Assembly: GCF_028807635.1 (NCBI RefSeq)
Contig: NZ_JARBAX010000002.1
Location: forward strand, 1 to 64,000
Source: Streptomyces spiramyceticus
GTDB lineage: Bacteria > Actinomycetota > Actinomycetes > Streptomycetales > Streptomycetaceae
Reading direction: 5' to 3'
DNA length: 64,000 nucleotides
A program made the translations under genes and the position numbers. Shown here piece by piece: positions 53,888 through 63,017 of the stretch. Below the pieces are notes generated by a model. It made no database searches, had not been told where the DNA came from, and saw only the letters and a list, made by a program, of their open reading frames with translations. Every line of letters starts with the position of its first letter. Positions within the stretch are counted from its first letter, which is position 1.

Positions 53888-55747
53888 GTGCAGAAGCCCG
53901 CCGCCAATGACTTCGAGGATTCGCTGCCCCTGCTCGACCCGCCCGAGCTGAACCAGGGCACCTGGGACCTGGCCGCACGCCGCCTCCTCGCCAAGATGCT
54001 CGGCGAGTTCGCGTACGAGGAGATCATCGATCCGGTCGCACAACCCGCTGAGCCGGACGCGCCCGCATCGGAAGACGCCGCTGCGGAGCACTACACCCTC
54101 CCGCTCGACGACGACAGCACCCTCTCCTTCCGCGCCAGGCGCACCGCCTACGGCAGCTGGCACGTAGCCCCCGACACGATCGAGCTCCGCGACAACTCCG
54201 CCGACGGCACCGCCCACCCCTTCGGCGACCCGCTCGGCTTCCTCGTCCGCGCCCGCCGCCTCCTCGGCCTCGACGGCGCAACCCTCGGGCACCTCATCCG
54301 CGAGCTGACCGCCACCCTGGCCGCCGACGCGCGCCTCGACCACACCGCCCTCTCGTCAGCGCGCCTCGCCGACCTGGGCTACGCGGAACTCGAAGGCCAC
54401 CAGACCGGCCACCCCTGGCTCGTCCTCAGTAAGGGCCGCCAGGGCTTCTCCGCCACCGACACCGCCCGCTGGGCCCCCGAGGCCCGTACGCCCACCACGC
54501 TCCCGTGGATCGCGGTCAGCACCGACCTCGCCGCCTACCGTGGGGTTCCCTTACTTGCCAAGCCCGAGCGCCTCTACGCGCGCGAGCTCGACGCCCCTAC
54601 CCGCGAGTCGTTCGCCGCCGCCCTGCGTGCCCGCGGCCTGGCCCCCGAGCAGTATCTCTACCTCCCGGTGCACCCCTGGCAGTGGGACGAGGTGATCCTG
54701 CCGCTCTTCACGCCCGCTGTCGCACAGGGCGCGATCGTCCCGCTCCCCACCGACGGCGACGTGCGGCTGCCGCAACAGTCCATCCGCACGTTCCTCAACA
54801 CGAGCCGGCCCGACCGGCACACGGTCAAGCTGCCGCTCGCCATCCTCAACACGCTGGTCTGGCGCGGCCTGCCGACCGAGCGCACCCTGGCCGCGCCCGC
54901 CGTCACCGCGTGGGTGCACGCAGTGCGCGACGGTGACTCCTTCCTCCGTGACGAATGCAGAGTGATCCTCCTCGGCGAAGTCGCGTCCGTCACCGTCGAG
55001 CACCCCCTGTACGACGGCCTTCCCGAGGTTCCGTACCAGTACAAGGAACTACTGGGCGCGATCTGGCGCGAACCGCTCACGGGGCGCCTGGCCCCCGACG
55101 AGCGCGCCCGCACCCTGGCCTCCCTGCTTCACACGGACCCCGAAGGGCGTGCCTTCACCACGGAACTCGTCTCCCGCTCGGGCCTTCCGCCCGCCGTCTG
55201 GCTACGCCATCTCTTCGCCGCCCTGCTGCCCCCGCTGCTGCACTTCCTCTACCGCTACGGGACCGTCTTCTCGCCGCACGGCGAGAACGCCATCGTCGTC
55301 TTCGACGACAAAGACGTCCCCGTGCGCCTCGCCATCAAGGACTTCGTCGACGACGTCAACGTCAGCGCGCACAAGCTGCCCGAGCACGACTCCATGCCCG
55401 ACGACGTAAGGGAAATCCTGCTCACCGAGCCCCCCGCCTTCCTCACACAGTTCATCCATTCCGGTCTGTTCGTCGGCGTCTTCCGCTATCTCGCGCCCCT
55501 CTGCGACGAGCAAATCGGAGTACCGGAAAGCGAATTCTGGTCCCTGGTACGGGCCGAAATCCTGCGGCACCAGGCGCGCTTCCCGGAGCTCAAGGACCGT
55601 TACGAGATCTTCGACCTGCTCACCCCGCGGATCGAGCGCCTCTGCCTCAACCGCAACCGGCTGCACCTCGACGGCTACCGTGACCGCCCCAATCGCCCGC
55701 ACGCCGCGGTGCACGGCACGGTCGCCAACCCCCTCCACCTCTCCTGA
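53888..55747 (+). CDS. IucA/IucC-type siderophore synthetase 2
   Basis: 619 residues from a GTG with AAGGAG upstream. Motifs parallel to the first synthetase: 'LEGHQTGHPWLVLSKGRQGF', 'LPVHPWQWDE', 'SIRTFLNTSRPDRHTVKLPL', 'SPHGENAIVVFDD' and 'IKDFVDDVNVS' (key segments). It belongs to another NIS subtype, so the two enzymes probably add the two arms of a symmetric or mixed citrate-type product in sequence. Last gene of the operon; 56 bases to dinG. Confidence 0.9.
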   Translation: MQKPAANDFEDSLPLLDPPELNQGTWDLAARRLLAKMLGEFAYEEIIDPVAQPAEPDAPASEDAAAEHYTLPLDDDSTLSFRARRTAYGSWHVAPDTIELRDNSADGTAHPFGDPLGFLVRARRLLGLDGATLGHLIRELTATLAADARLDHTALSSARLADLGYAELEGHQTGHPWLVLSKGRQGFSATDTARWAPEARTPTTLPWIAVSTDLAAYRGVPLLAKPERLYARELDAPTRESFAAALRARGLAPEQYLYLPVHPWQWDEVILPLFTPAVAQGAIVPLPTDGDVRLPQQSIRTFLNTSRPDRHTVKLPLAILNTLVWRGLPTERTLAAPAVTAWVHAVRDGDSFLRDECRVILLGEVASVTVEHPLYDGLPEVPYQYKELLGAIWREPLTGRLAPDERARTLASLLHTDPEGRAFTTELVSRSGLPPAVWLRHLFAALLPPLLHFLYRYGTVFSPHGENAIVVFDDKDVPVRLAIKDFVDDVNVSAHKLPEHDSMPDDVREILLTEPPAFLTQFIHSGLFVGVFRYLAPLCDEQIGVPESEFWSLVRAEILRHQARFPELKDRYEIFDLLTPRIERLCLNRNRLHLDGYRDRPNRPHAAVHGTVANPLHLS

Positions 55748-55803
55748 TGCGCTCCCCGGTTGTGATCCGCGTTGTCAGTGGGGCCCCGTAGGCTGGTCGA
55801 GCT

Positions 55804-57774
55804 ATGACGAAGCCCTCTCTCCCCGAGCTCCTCCATGCCGCCGTCACCGCAGTCGGCGGCACGGAGCGGCCCGGCCAGGTCAGCATGACCGAGGCCGTGG
55901 CCGGAGCCATCGACGACAACGCCCACCTGCTCGTCCAGGCCGGCACGGGCACCGGAAAGTCTCTCGGCTATCTGGTGCCCGCCCTGGCGCACGGCGAGCG
56001 CGTCGTGGTGGCGACTGCGACCCTGGCCCTGCAGCGTCAGCTCGTGGAGCGTGATCTTCCGCGTACGGTCGACGCGCTGCATCCGCTGCTGCGTCGGCGC
56101 CCGCAGTTCGCCATGCTCAAGGGGCGTTCCAATTACCTCTGCCTGCACCGGCTCCACGAGGGCGTGCCGCAGGAAGAGGAGGACGGCCTGTTCGACCAGT
56201 TCGAAGCGGCGGCGCCGACGAGCAAGCTCGGCAAGGACCTGCTGCGCATGCGGGAGTGGGCGGACGAGACCGAGACGGGCGACCGCGACGACCTCACCCC
56301 CGGCGTCTCCGACCGGGCCTGGGGCCAGGTCTCCGTCTCCTCCCGCGAGTGCCTCGGCGCGACGAAATGTGCGTACGGGGCGGAGTGCTTCGCCGAGGCG
56401 GCCCGGGAGCGGGCCAAGCTCGCCGATGTCGTCGTCACCAACCACGCCCTCCTCGCGATCGACGCCATCGAGGGCGCTCCGGTGCTCCCGCAGCACGAGG
56501 TACTGATCGTCGACGAGGCGCACGAACTGGTCTCCAGGGTCACCGGCGTCGCGACCGGCGAGCTCACCCCCGGCCAGGTCAACCGTGCCGTCCGCCGGGC
56601 GGCCAAGCTCGTCAACGAAAAAGCCGCCGACGCCCTGCAGACAGCCGCGGAGTCCTTCGAGCGGCTGATGGAGCTCGCCCTCCCCGGCCGCCTCGAGGAG
56701 ATCCCGGAGGACCTCGGGTACGCCCTTATGTCGCTCCGCGACGCGGCCCGCAACGTCATCTCGGCCCTCGGGTCGACCCGCGACAAGTCCGTCCAGGACG
56801 AGGACGCCGTGCGAAAGCAGGCCATCGCCGCCGTCGAGACCATTCACGGCGTCGCCGAGCGGATCTCCAACGGTTCCGAGTACGACGTCGTCTGGTACGA
56901 GCGTCACGACCGTTTCGGCGCTTCCCTGCGGGTCGCTCCGCTGTCCGTGTCGGGTCTGCTGCGCGAGAAGCTCTTCAGCGACCGTTCCGTCGTCCTCACC
57001 TCTGCGACGCTCAAGCTCGGCGGGGACTTCAACGGGGTGGGCGCCTCGCTCGGTCTCGCCCCGGAAGGCACCGAAGGGGAGGACATCCCGGTCTGGAAGG
57101 GCCTGGACGTCGGCTCCCCCTTCGACTACCCCAAGCAGGGAATCCTCTACGTCGCCCGGCAGCTGGCCACACCCGGCCGCGAGGGTTCACGAGGCGACAT
57201 GATGGACGAACTCGCCGAACTCGTCGAGGCCGCCGGAGGGCGCACGCTGGGCCTGTTCTCCTCCATGCGGGCCGCCCAGGCGGCGGCCGAGGAGCTGCGT
57301 GGCAGGCTCGACATGCCGATCCTGCTCCAGGGCGAGGAGACTCTCGGCGAGCTGATCAAGTCCTTCGCCGCCGACCCGAAGACCTGCCTGTTCGGCACGC
57401 TCTCCCTCTGGCAGGGCGTCGATGTTCCGGGGCCGAGCTGCCAGCTCGTCGTCATGGACCGGATCCCGTTCCCCCGGCCCGACGACCCGCTGATGAGCGC
57501 CCGCCAGAAGGCGGTCGAGGAGGCCGGTGGCAATGGCTTCATGGCTGTCGCCGCGACGCACGCGGCGCTGCTGATGGCCCAGGGTGCGGGTCGGCTCGTA
57601 CGGGCCACGGGCGACCGCGGCGTCGTCGCAGTGCTCGACCCGAGGCTGGCCAATGCCCGCTACGGCAGCTACCTGCGGGCTTCGCTGCCCGACTTCTGGT
57701 ACACCACGGACCGTAACCAGGTACGCCGCTCACTGGCCTCAATCGACGCTGCGGCCGACGCCGAGGGCCGTTGA
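55804..57774 (+). CDS. dinG: ATP-dependent helicase DinG family
   Basis: 656 residues. XPD/DinG-type superfamily 2: Walker A 'AGTGTGKSLGYL' (Lys52), an iron-sulfur-type cysteine set around 'SSRECLGATKCAYGAECF', DEAH box 'IVDEAHEL', motif III-like 'VVLTSATL', and 'LWQGVDVPGPSCQLVVMDRIPFP' with 'QGAGRLVRATGDRGVVAVLD' at the C-terminus (key segments). It unwinds DNA 5'-3' and helps resolve R-loops or replication forks. It converges with lexA. No SOS box was found before it, so the name reflects family rather than proven damage control. Confidence 0.92.
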   Translation: MTKPSLPELLHAAVTAVGGTERPGQVSMTEAVAGAIDDNAHLLVQAGTGTGKSLGYLVPALAHGERVVVATATLALQRQLVERDLPRTVDALHPLLRRRPQFAMLKGRSNYLCLHRLHEGVPQEEEDGLFDQFEAAAPTSKLGKDLLRMREWADETETGDRDDLTPGVSDRAWGQVSVSSRECLGATKCAYGAECFAEAARERAKLADVVVTNHALLAIDAIEGAPVLPQHEVLIVDEAHELVSRVTGVATGELTPGQVNRAVRRAAKLVNEKAADALQTAAESFERLMELALPGRLEEIPEDLGYALMSLRDAARNVISALGSTRDKSVQDEDAVRKQAIAAVETIHGVAERISNGSEYDVVWYERHDRFGASLRVAPLSVSGLLREKLFSDRSVVLTSATLKLGGDFNGVGASLGLAPEGTEGEDIPVWKGLDVGSPFDYPKQGILYVARQLATPGREGSRGDMMDELAELVEAAGGRTLGLFSSMRAAQAAAEELRGRLDMPILLQGEETLGELIKSFAADPKTCLFGTLSLWQGVDVPGPSCQLVVMDRIPFPRPDDPLMSARQKAVEEAGGNGFMAVAATHAALLMAQGAGRLVRATGDRGVVAVLDPRLANARYGSYLRASLPDFWYTTDRNQVRRSLASIDAAADAEGR

Positions 57775-57835
57775 GCCCCGGCCCTCTTGAACCCGAGCCA
57801 TCAATTGAGCAACCCCGACGGAGAGCGACCACCTC

Positions 57836-57880
57836 CGCGAGAGCGGCTGGGGGCACCTCCCAGCCCGCCAGGGGGAGGTT
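57836..57880 (+). repeat. Streptomyces REP-like palindromic element
   Basis: GGCTGGGGGCACCTCCCAGC followed by CCGCCAGGGGGAGGT: arms ACCTCCC and GGGAGGT. The CTGGGGGCACCTCCC core is recalled as a frequent intergenic repeat of Streptomyces. A related copy lies inside the coding sequence at 20775-20816. Confidence 0.6.
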
Positions 57881-57895
57881 TAGCCGCAAAAAGCA

Positions 57896-57929
57896 GAGCC
57901 CCGGGACCGGCGCAGAGGTCCCGGGGCTC
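57896..57929 (-). terminator. Bidirectional terminator between dinG and lexA
   Basis: GAGCCCCGGGACC and GGTCCCGGGGCTC form a perfect 13-bp stem around GGCGCAGA, between the convergent dinG and lexA stops. Confidence 0.85.
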
Positions 57930-57949
57930 GGTCCTTGACCGGCGGCACG

Positions 57950-58735
57950 TCACACCCGCCGCAGCACCGCCACCACCTTGCCGAGGATGGTTGCCTCGTC
58001 GCCGGGGATCGGCTGGTAGGCGGCGTTGTGCGGGAGCAGCCATACATGGCCGTCCTCGCGCTTGAACCGCTTCACCGTTGCCTCGCCGTCCAGCATCGCG
58101 GCCACGATGTCGCCGTTCTCCGCGACCGGCTGACGGCGTACCGTCACCCAGTCGCCGTCGCAGATCGCCGCCTCGATCATCGAGTCACCGACGACCTTGA
58201 GGACGAACAGTTCGCCGTCGCCCACGAGCTGCCGGGGGAGCGGAAAGACGTCCTCGACCGACTCCTCGGCGAGGATCGGACCGCCGGCCGCGATCCGGCC
58301 GACCAGCGGGACGTACGACGCCGCAGGCTTGCCCGCCGTGTCGGTGGGCTGTGCGCTCGGCTGGTCCGAGCCCCGCACCTCGTACGCCCGGGGGCGGTGC
58401 GGGTCACGGCGCAGGAAACCCTTGCGTTCGAGGGCCATCAGCTGATGGGCCACGGAAGAGGTGCTGGAGAGGCCCACCGCCTGACCGATCTCGCGCATGG
58501 ACGGCGGGTAACCCCGCCGTTGCACAGAGTCCCTGATGACCTCGATGACCCGGCGTTGCCGATCGGTGAGGCCGGAGCTGTCCGCCCGGATCCCTGGAGG
58601 CCGGCCGGGCAGCGAGCGTGAGGGCTTGGGGCCCTCCGGGCTTGTAGCTGCTTCATTCATTGCATGCACCGGCTCGAGTCGGCTCTGGGAGCGGTTCTGG
58701 GCAGCGATAGTTGCACTGTCAGCGGTGGTGGTCAC
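57950..58735 (-). CDS. lexA: SOS repressor LexA
   Basis: 261 residues from a GTG with GAGAGGGG upstream; a longer open frame has no ribosome site. The N-terminal 50 residues are variable. A winged HTH at about 54-120 has '[16 protein letters not shown]' and '[20 protein letters not shown]' (key segments). Cleavage site Ala150-Gly151 in 'GRIAAGGP', catalytic Ser185 in 'VVGDSMIEA' and Lys222 in 'GEATVKRF'. RecA filaments trigger its self-cleavage. An operator in its own upstream region implies autoregulation. Confidence 0.96.
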   Translation of the reverse strand: MTTTADSATIAAQNRSQSRLEPVHAMNEAATSPEGPKPSRSLPGRPPGIRADSSGLTDRQRRVIEVIRDSVQRRGYPPSMREIGQAVGLSSTSSVAHQLMALERKGFLRRDPHRPRAYEVRGSDQPSAQPTDTAGKPAASYVPLVGRIAAGGPILAEESVEDVFPLPRQLVGDGELFVLKVVGDSMIEAAICDGDWVTVRRQPVAENGDIVAAMLDGEATVKRFKREDGHVWLLPHNAAYQPIPGDEATILGKVVAVLRRV

Positions 58736-58799
58736 GTCGGCCCCTCTCGAGATGTTCTCTCCCTGGTTGGACAACGGTAGTTGCTTTCGAAAGGTTGCG

Positions 58800-58815
58800 C
58801 CAAACACACGTTCGA
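58800..58815 (-). promoter_or_regulatory. LexA operator upstream of lexA
   Basis: On the minus strand TCGAACGTGTGTTTGG: TCGAAC, four bases, then GTTTGG, close to the actinobacterial SOS box TCGAAC-n4-GTTCGA. It is 65 bases upstream of the lexA start, fitting autoregulation. Confidence 0.8.
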
Positions 58816-58999
58816 GTGAAAAAGCGCAGAATGCCTTTCCGGAACGCTGGGCGAGGTGTATGAGGGGCTGTTTTGGGCCAATGGCAATTCGGGCCATTAC
58901 GGTAACCTTCGCGGCCGGCCGAGGGTTGGCGGGGGTGTCGTCAGCGTGTCGCCCGCGCGGCGGGCGCCGCGACACGCGCGGAGAGTTAAAAGCACGCAA

Positions 59000-59015
59000 A
59001 CCCAAGATCTAGTGG
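59000..59015 (+). promoter_or_regulatory. NrdR box 1
   Basis: ACCCAAGATCTAGTGG matches the NrdR consensus acaCwAtATaTwGtgt at nearly all its core positions. It lies 142 bases before nrdR. Confidence 0.75.
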
Positions 59016-59030
59016 TCACATGGCCGCAGT

Positions 59031-59046
59031 CGCCTACATGTGGCCC
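59031..59046 (+). promoter_or_regulatory. NrdR box 2
   Basis: CGCCTACATGTGGCCC is a weaker match (C-T-A-n-A-T-n-T-n-G conserved). Its offset from box 1 is exactly 31 bases, three helical turns, the usual tandem spacing for cooperative NrdR binding. Confidence 0.65.
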
Positions 59047-59156
59047 CCAGCGGGATCGGGAGCCCCACGATCGCCTATGCTTGGGGCTGCTTCGGAGGGG
59101 CCCCTGATGGGGCTGCCGAGGCTATTCAGTCGTGCTGTGAAGGAGGGTTGGGATCC

Positions 59157-59675
59157 ATGCACTGCCTCTTCTGCAGGCACCCCGACAGTCGCGTCGTCGA
59201 CAGTCGCACCACCGACGACGGAACGTCGATCCGCAGGCGCCGTCAGTGCCCCGACTGCTCCCGCCGTTTCACCACGGTGGAAACCGCCTCACTGATGGTG
59301 ATCAAGCGCAGCGGAGTCACCGAGCCCTTCAGCCGTACCAAGGTCATCTCCGGCGTGCGCAAGGCATGCCAGGGGCGGCCGGTCACCGAGGACGCCCTCG
59401 CCAAGCTCGGCCAGCGGGTCGAGGAGGCGGTGCGCGCCACCGGCAGCGCCGAGCTGACCACCCACGACGTGGGACTGGCCATACTCGGCCCGCTGCAGGA
59501 ACTCGACCTTGTCGCGTACCTGCGCTTCGCATCCGTGTACCGGGCGTTCGATTCGCTCGAAGACTTTGAGGCCGCCATCGCGGAGCTCCGCGAAGAGCGG
59601 CCACCCGCAAGTGATTGTGGCTGCGGGCCCGGCGTGACCCCTGAGGTCCCCGTGCCCGCCGCTGCCGCCGACTGA
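59157..59675 (+). CDS. nrdR: Ribonucleotide reductase regulator NrdR
   Basis: 172 residues from the ATG with GGAGGG upstream. Zinc ribbon from '[17 protein letters not shown]' and '[12 protein letters not shown]' (outline) and an ATP-cone domain with '[16 protein letters not shown]' and '[16 protein letters not shown]'. The last 25 residues contain 'SDCGCG', an extension of the normal length of about 150. It represses ribonucleotide reductase genes in response to ATP/dATP; two NrdR boxes lie upstream. It forms the nrdRJ unit with the next gene. Confidence 0.96.
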   Translation: MHCLFCRHPDSRVVDSRTTDDGTSIRRRRQCPDCSRRFTTVETASLMVIKRSGVTEPFSRTKVISGVRKACQGRPVTEDALAKLGQRVEEAVRATGSAELTTHDVGLAILGPLQELDLVAYLRFASVYRAFDSLEDFEAAIAELREERPPASDCGCGPGVTPEVPVPAAAAD

Positions 59676-59741
59676 CCGATCGGCGGAAACCAGGCCTGTT
59701 CCGGCCGCTGTTGTTCGGGCGTCCGGAACATCAGACACACA

Positions 59742-59769
59742 ACGTGCCCTTGGGAAGAACTGGGCACGT
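59742..59769 (+). other. Hairpin between nrdR and nrdJ
   Basis: ACGTGCCC and GGGCACGT pair perfectly (8 bp) around a 12-base loop, 32 bases before the nrdJ ATG. It could be a partial terminator or an mRNA 5' structure. I see no B12-riboswitch-like elements in this 126-base gap. Confidence 0.55.
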
Positions 59770-59801
59770 CAGAGCGTTTTTGTATGTATATGGGAGGCGG
59801 C

Positions 59802-62693
59802 ATGACAGAGACGGCGAGCGGCCCGGCTCGAGGTTCCCGTACCAAGGGGACCAAGGCGAGCAAGGGTCTGCGTATCGAGCGCATCCACACCACGCCCGGC
59901 GTGCATCCGTACGACGAGGTGGTCTGGGAGCGTCGTGACGTCGTCATGACCAATTGGCGCGACGGCTCGGTCAATTTCGAGCAGCGTGGCGTCGAGTTCC
60001 CCGACTTCTGGTCGGTGAACGCGGTCAACATCGTCACCAGCAAGTATTTCCGCGGGGCCGTCGGTACTCCCCAGCGCGAGACCGGTCTGCGGCAGCTGAT
60101 CGACCGGATCGTGAAGACGTACCGGAAGGCCGGTGAGGACTACAACTACTTCGCCTCTCCCGCGGACGCCGAGATCTTCGAGCACGAGCTGGCCTACGCC
60201 CTCCTGCACCAGATCTTCAGCTTCAACTCGCCGGTCTGGTTCAACGTCGGTACGCCCCAGCCGCAGCAGGTTTCGGCCTGCTTCATCCTGGCCGTCGACG
60301 ACTCCATGGAGTCGATCCTCGACTGGTACAAGGAAGAGGGCATGATCTTCAAGGGCGGCTCCGGCGCCGGCCTGAACCTCTCCCGTATCCGCTCCTCCAA
60401 GGAGCTCCTCTCCTCCGGCGGCAACGCCTCGGGCCCGGTCTCCTTCATGCGCGGCGCCGACGCCTCCGCAGGAACGATCAAGTCGGGTGGCGCCACCCGC
60501 CGCGCCGCCAAGATGGTCATCCTCGACGTCGACCACCCCGACATCGAGAACTTCATCGAGACCAAGGTGAAGGAAGAGGAGAAGATCCGCGCCCTGCGCG
60601 ACGCGGGCTTTGACATGGACCTGGGCGGCGACGACATCACGTCCGTCCAGTACCAGAACGCCAATAACTCGGTCCGCGTGAACGACGAGTTCATGAAGGC
60701 CGTGGAGTCCGGCGGCAAGTTCGGGCTGCGCGCCCGGATGACCGGCGAGGTCATCGAAGAGGTCGAGGCCAAGTCCCTCTTCCGCAAGATGGCCGAGGCC
60801 GCCTGGGCGTGCGCCGACCCGGGCATCCAGTACGACGACACGATCAACCACTGGCACACCTGCCCGGAGTCCGGCCGGATCAACGGCTCGAACCCGTGCA
60901 GTGAGTACATGCACCTGGACAACACCTCGTGCAACCTGGCCTCGCTGAACCTGATGAAGTTCCTCAAGGACGACGGCAAGGGCAACCAGTCCTTCGAGTC
61001 CGAGCGCTTCGCCAAGGTCGTCGAGCTGGTCATCACCGCGATGGACATCTCCATCTGCTTCGCGGACTTCCCGACCCAGAAGATCGGCGAGAACACCCGC
61101 GCCTACCGTCAGCTGGGCATCGGTTACGCCAACCTGGGCGCCCTGCTGATGGCGACCGGCCACGCGTACGACAGCGACGGGGGCCGCGCACTCGCCGGCG
61201 CCATCACCTCGCTGATGACGGCCACGTCGTACAAGCGCTCCGCCGAACTGGCCGCGGTCGTCGGCCCGTACGACGGCTACGCCCGCAATGCCGAGCCGCA
61301 CCAGCGCGTCATGAAGCAGCACGCCGACGCCAACGCCGTGGCCGTCCACATGGACGACCTGGACAACCCGGTCTGGGCGGCGGCCACGGAAGCCTGGCAG
61401 GACGTCATCCGCCTCGGTGCGAAGAACGGCTTCCGCAACTCGCAGGCGTCGGTCATCGCGCCCACCGGCACCATCGGTCTCGCGATGTCCTGCGACACCA
61501 CCGGTCTTGAGCCCGACCTCGCGCTGGTCAAGTTCAAGAAGCTCGTCGGCGGCGGCTCGATGCAGATCGTCAACGGCACCGTCCCGCAGGCCCTGCGCCG
61601 CCTGGGCTACCAGGAGGAGCAGATCGAGGCGATCGTCGCCCACATCGCCGATCACGGCAATGTGATTGACGCTCCCGGCCTGAAGACCGAGCACTACGAG
61701 GTCTTCGACTGCGCGATGGGAGAGCGTTCCATCTCCGCGATGGGTCACGTCCGCATGATGGCGGCCATCCAGCCGTGGATCTCCGGCGCGCTCTCCAAGA
61801 CGGTGAACCTGCCGGAGACGGCCACCGTCGAGGACGTCGAAGAGGTCTACTTCGAGGCGTGGAAGATGGGCGTCAAGGCGCTCGCGATCTACCGCGACAA
61901 CTGCAAGGTCGGCCAGCCCCTCTCCGCCAAGAAGAAGGACGTCAAGGCGGAGGTCACGGAGAAGGCCGAGGAGACGATCCGGGCCGCGGTCGAGAAGGTC
62001 GTCGAGTACCGCCCGGTCCGCAAGCGCCTTCCGAAGGGCCGTCCGGGGATCACCACCTCGTTCACGGTGGGTGGCGCCGAGGGCTACATGACCGCCAACT
62101 CCTACCCGGACGACGGTCTCGGCGAGGTCTTCCTGAAGATGTCCAAGCAGGGCTCGACCCTCGCGGGCATGATGGACGCCTTCTCGATCGCCGTCTCGGT
62201 CGGTCTGCAGTACGGCGTTCCGCTGGAGACGTACGTCTCGAAGTTCACCAACATGCGCTTCGAGCCGGCCGGCATGACGGACGACCCGGACGTGCGGATG
62301 GCGCAGTCGATCGTCGACTACATCTTCCGTCGCCTGGCGCTCGACTTCCTGCCGTTCGAGACGCGTTCGGCGCTCGGCATCCACTCGGCCGAGGAGCGTC
62401 AGCGTCACCTGGACACCGGCTCGTACGAGCCGTCCATGGATGACGACGACATGGACGTCGAGGGCCTGGCCCAGTCCGCCCCGCGCCAGACCGAGACGCC
62501 GAAGGCGGTCCCCGCTCCCAAGGTGGAGGCCGTCCCGGAGCTGAAGCAGGCGCACACCTCGGCGGAGCTCGTCGAGATGCAGCTCGGCATCAGCGCGGAC
62601 GCGCCGCTGTGCTTCTCGTGCGGCACGAAGATGCAGCGGGCCGGTAGCTGCTACATCTGTGAGGGCTGCGGCTCGACCAGCGGCTGCAGCTGA
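59802..62693 (+). CDS. nrdJ: Vitamin B12-dependent class II ribonucleotide reductase NrdJ
   Basis: 963 residues from the ATG with GGGAGG five bases before; an ATG six codons upstream lacks a ribosome site. Class II reductase: 'FNSPVWFNVGTPQPQQVSACFIL' (with a redox Cys), 'GGSGAGLNLSRIRS', 'NPCSEYMHLDNTSCNLASLNL' around the active-site Cys/Glu, and 'ASVIAPTGTIGLAMSCDTTG' (key segments). The C-terminus has a Cys-rich end, 'CFSCGTKMQRAGSCYICEGC', for thiol re-reduction or zinc. It makes deoxynucleotides using adenosylcobalamin, with or without oxygen. Confidence 0.97.
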   Translation: MTETASGPARGSRTKGTKASKGLRIERIHTTPGVHPYDEVVWERRDVVMTNWRDGSVNFEQRGVEFPDFWSVNAVNIVTSKYFRGAVGTPQRETGLRQLIDRIVKTYRKAGEDYNYFASPADAEIFEHELAYALLHQIFSFNSPVWFNVGTPQPQQVSACFILAVDDSMESILDWYKEEGMIFKGGSGAGLNLSRIRSSKELLSSGGNASGPVSFMRGADASAGTIKSGGATRRAAKMVILDVDHPDIENFIETKVKEEEKIRALRDAGFDMDLGGDDITSVQYQNANNSVRVNDEFMKAVESGGKFGLRARMTGEVIEEVEAKSLFRKMAEAAWACADPGIQYDDTINHWHTCPESGRINGSNPCSEYMHLDNTSCNLASLNLMKFLKDDGKGNQSFESERFAKVVELVITAMDISICFADFPTQKIGENTRAYRQLGIGYANLGALLMATGHAYDSDGGRALAGAITSLMTATSYKRSAELAAVVGPYDGYARNAEPHQRVMKQHADANAVAVHMDDLDNPVWAAATEAWQDVIRLGAKNGFRNSQASVIAPTGTIGLAMSCDTTGLEPDLALVKFKKLVGGGSMQIVNGTVPQALRRLGYQEEQIEAIVAHIADHGNVIDAPGLKTEHYEVFDCAMGERSISAMGHVRMMAAIQPWISGALSKTVNLPETATVEDVEEVYFEAWKMGVKALAIYRDNCKVGQPLSAKKKDVKAEVTEKAEETIRAAVEKVVEYRPVRKRLPKGRPGITTSFTVGGAEGYMTANSYPDDGLGEVFLKMSKQGSTLAGMMDAFSIAVSVGLQYGVPLETYVSKFTNMRFEPAGMTDDPDVRMAQSIVDYIFRRLALDFLPFETRSALGIHSAEERQRHLDTGSYEPSMDDDDMDVEGLAQSAPRQTETPKAVPAPKVEAVPELKQAHTSAELVEMQLGISADAPLCFSCGTKMQRAGSCYICEGCGSTSGCS

Positions 62694-62756
62694 TACCGGG
62701 CGGAATTGCGTCGGATGCAACATCCGACGTAGCTGAACCCGAAGCGGGATCTCTGT

Positions 62757-62797
62757 GAGGGAGGGGCGTCAGCCCTGGGCTGATGCCCCCTCCCTTT
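62757..62797 (+). terminator. nrdJ terminator
   Basis: GGGAGGGGCGTCAGCC and GGCTGATGCCCCCTCCC pair over about 16 bp with one wobble, then CTTT. A second 9-bp hairpin (CGTCGGATG/CATCCGACG) lies just before it at 62709-62729. Confidence 0.85.
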
Positions 62798-62896
62798 CTG
62801 CGGTTGGTACACCACGACTGCGTTCGGGGAGTGGGTGTCGCGCCCAAGGCGCGAGAAGAGATCGTTCCGGGGGCGCGAGCCCCTGGAATGACGAAC

Positions 62897-62922
62897 GCCC
62901 AGCCTTGTAGGAGGCCGGGCGG
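62897..62922 (+). other. Hairpin in the nrdJ-recombinase border region
   Basis: CGCCC-A-GCCT and AGGC-C-GGGCG pair over nine bases with one mismatch. It is the third of four dyad structures in the 324-base gap from 62694 to 63017; no gene is seen in this gap. Confidence 0.45.
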
Positions 62923-62932
62923 TCGTTGCAGT

Positions 62933-62984
62933 CAGGAACGTAATGTCCTGCGCGTGTAGGAACCTGCATGACATCACGTTCCTG
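62933..62984 (+). repeat. Imperfect 15-bp inverted repeat
   Basis: CAGGAACGTAATGTC (62933-62947) and GACATCACGTTCCTG (62970-62984) are reverse complements at 14 of 15 positions, with a 22-base spacer that holds another AGGAACCT. It could be an operator for a dimeric regulator or a recombinase site. Confidence 0.65.
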
Positions 62985-63017
62985 GGCTGCGATGCAAAAG
63001 CAACCAGGAAGGGAGTG

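Noticed and set aside
59676-59801. Possible cobalamin riboswitch before nrdJ
   Set aside because: Only 126 bases are available and no B12-box-like sequence is seen; the hairpin there is a simple 8-bp stem. NrdR boxes upstream of nrdR explain regulation better.
59769-62723. Long minus-strand open frame opposite nrdJ
   Set aside because: Antisense shadow of nrdJ with Leu/Arg/Asp-rich translation, no motif and no ribosome site.
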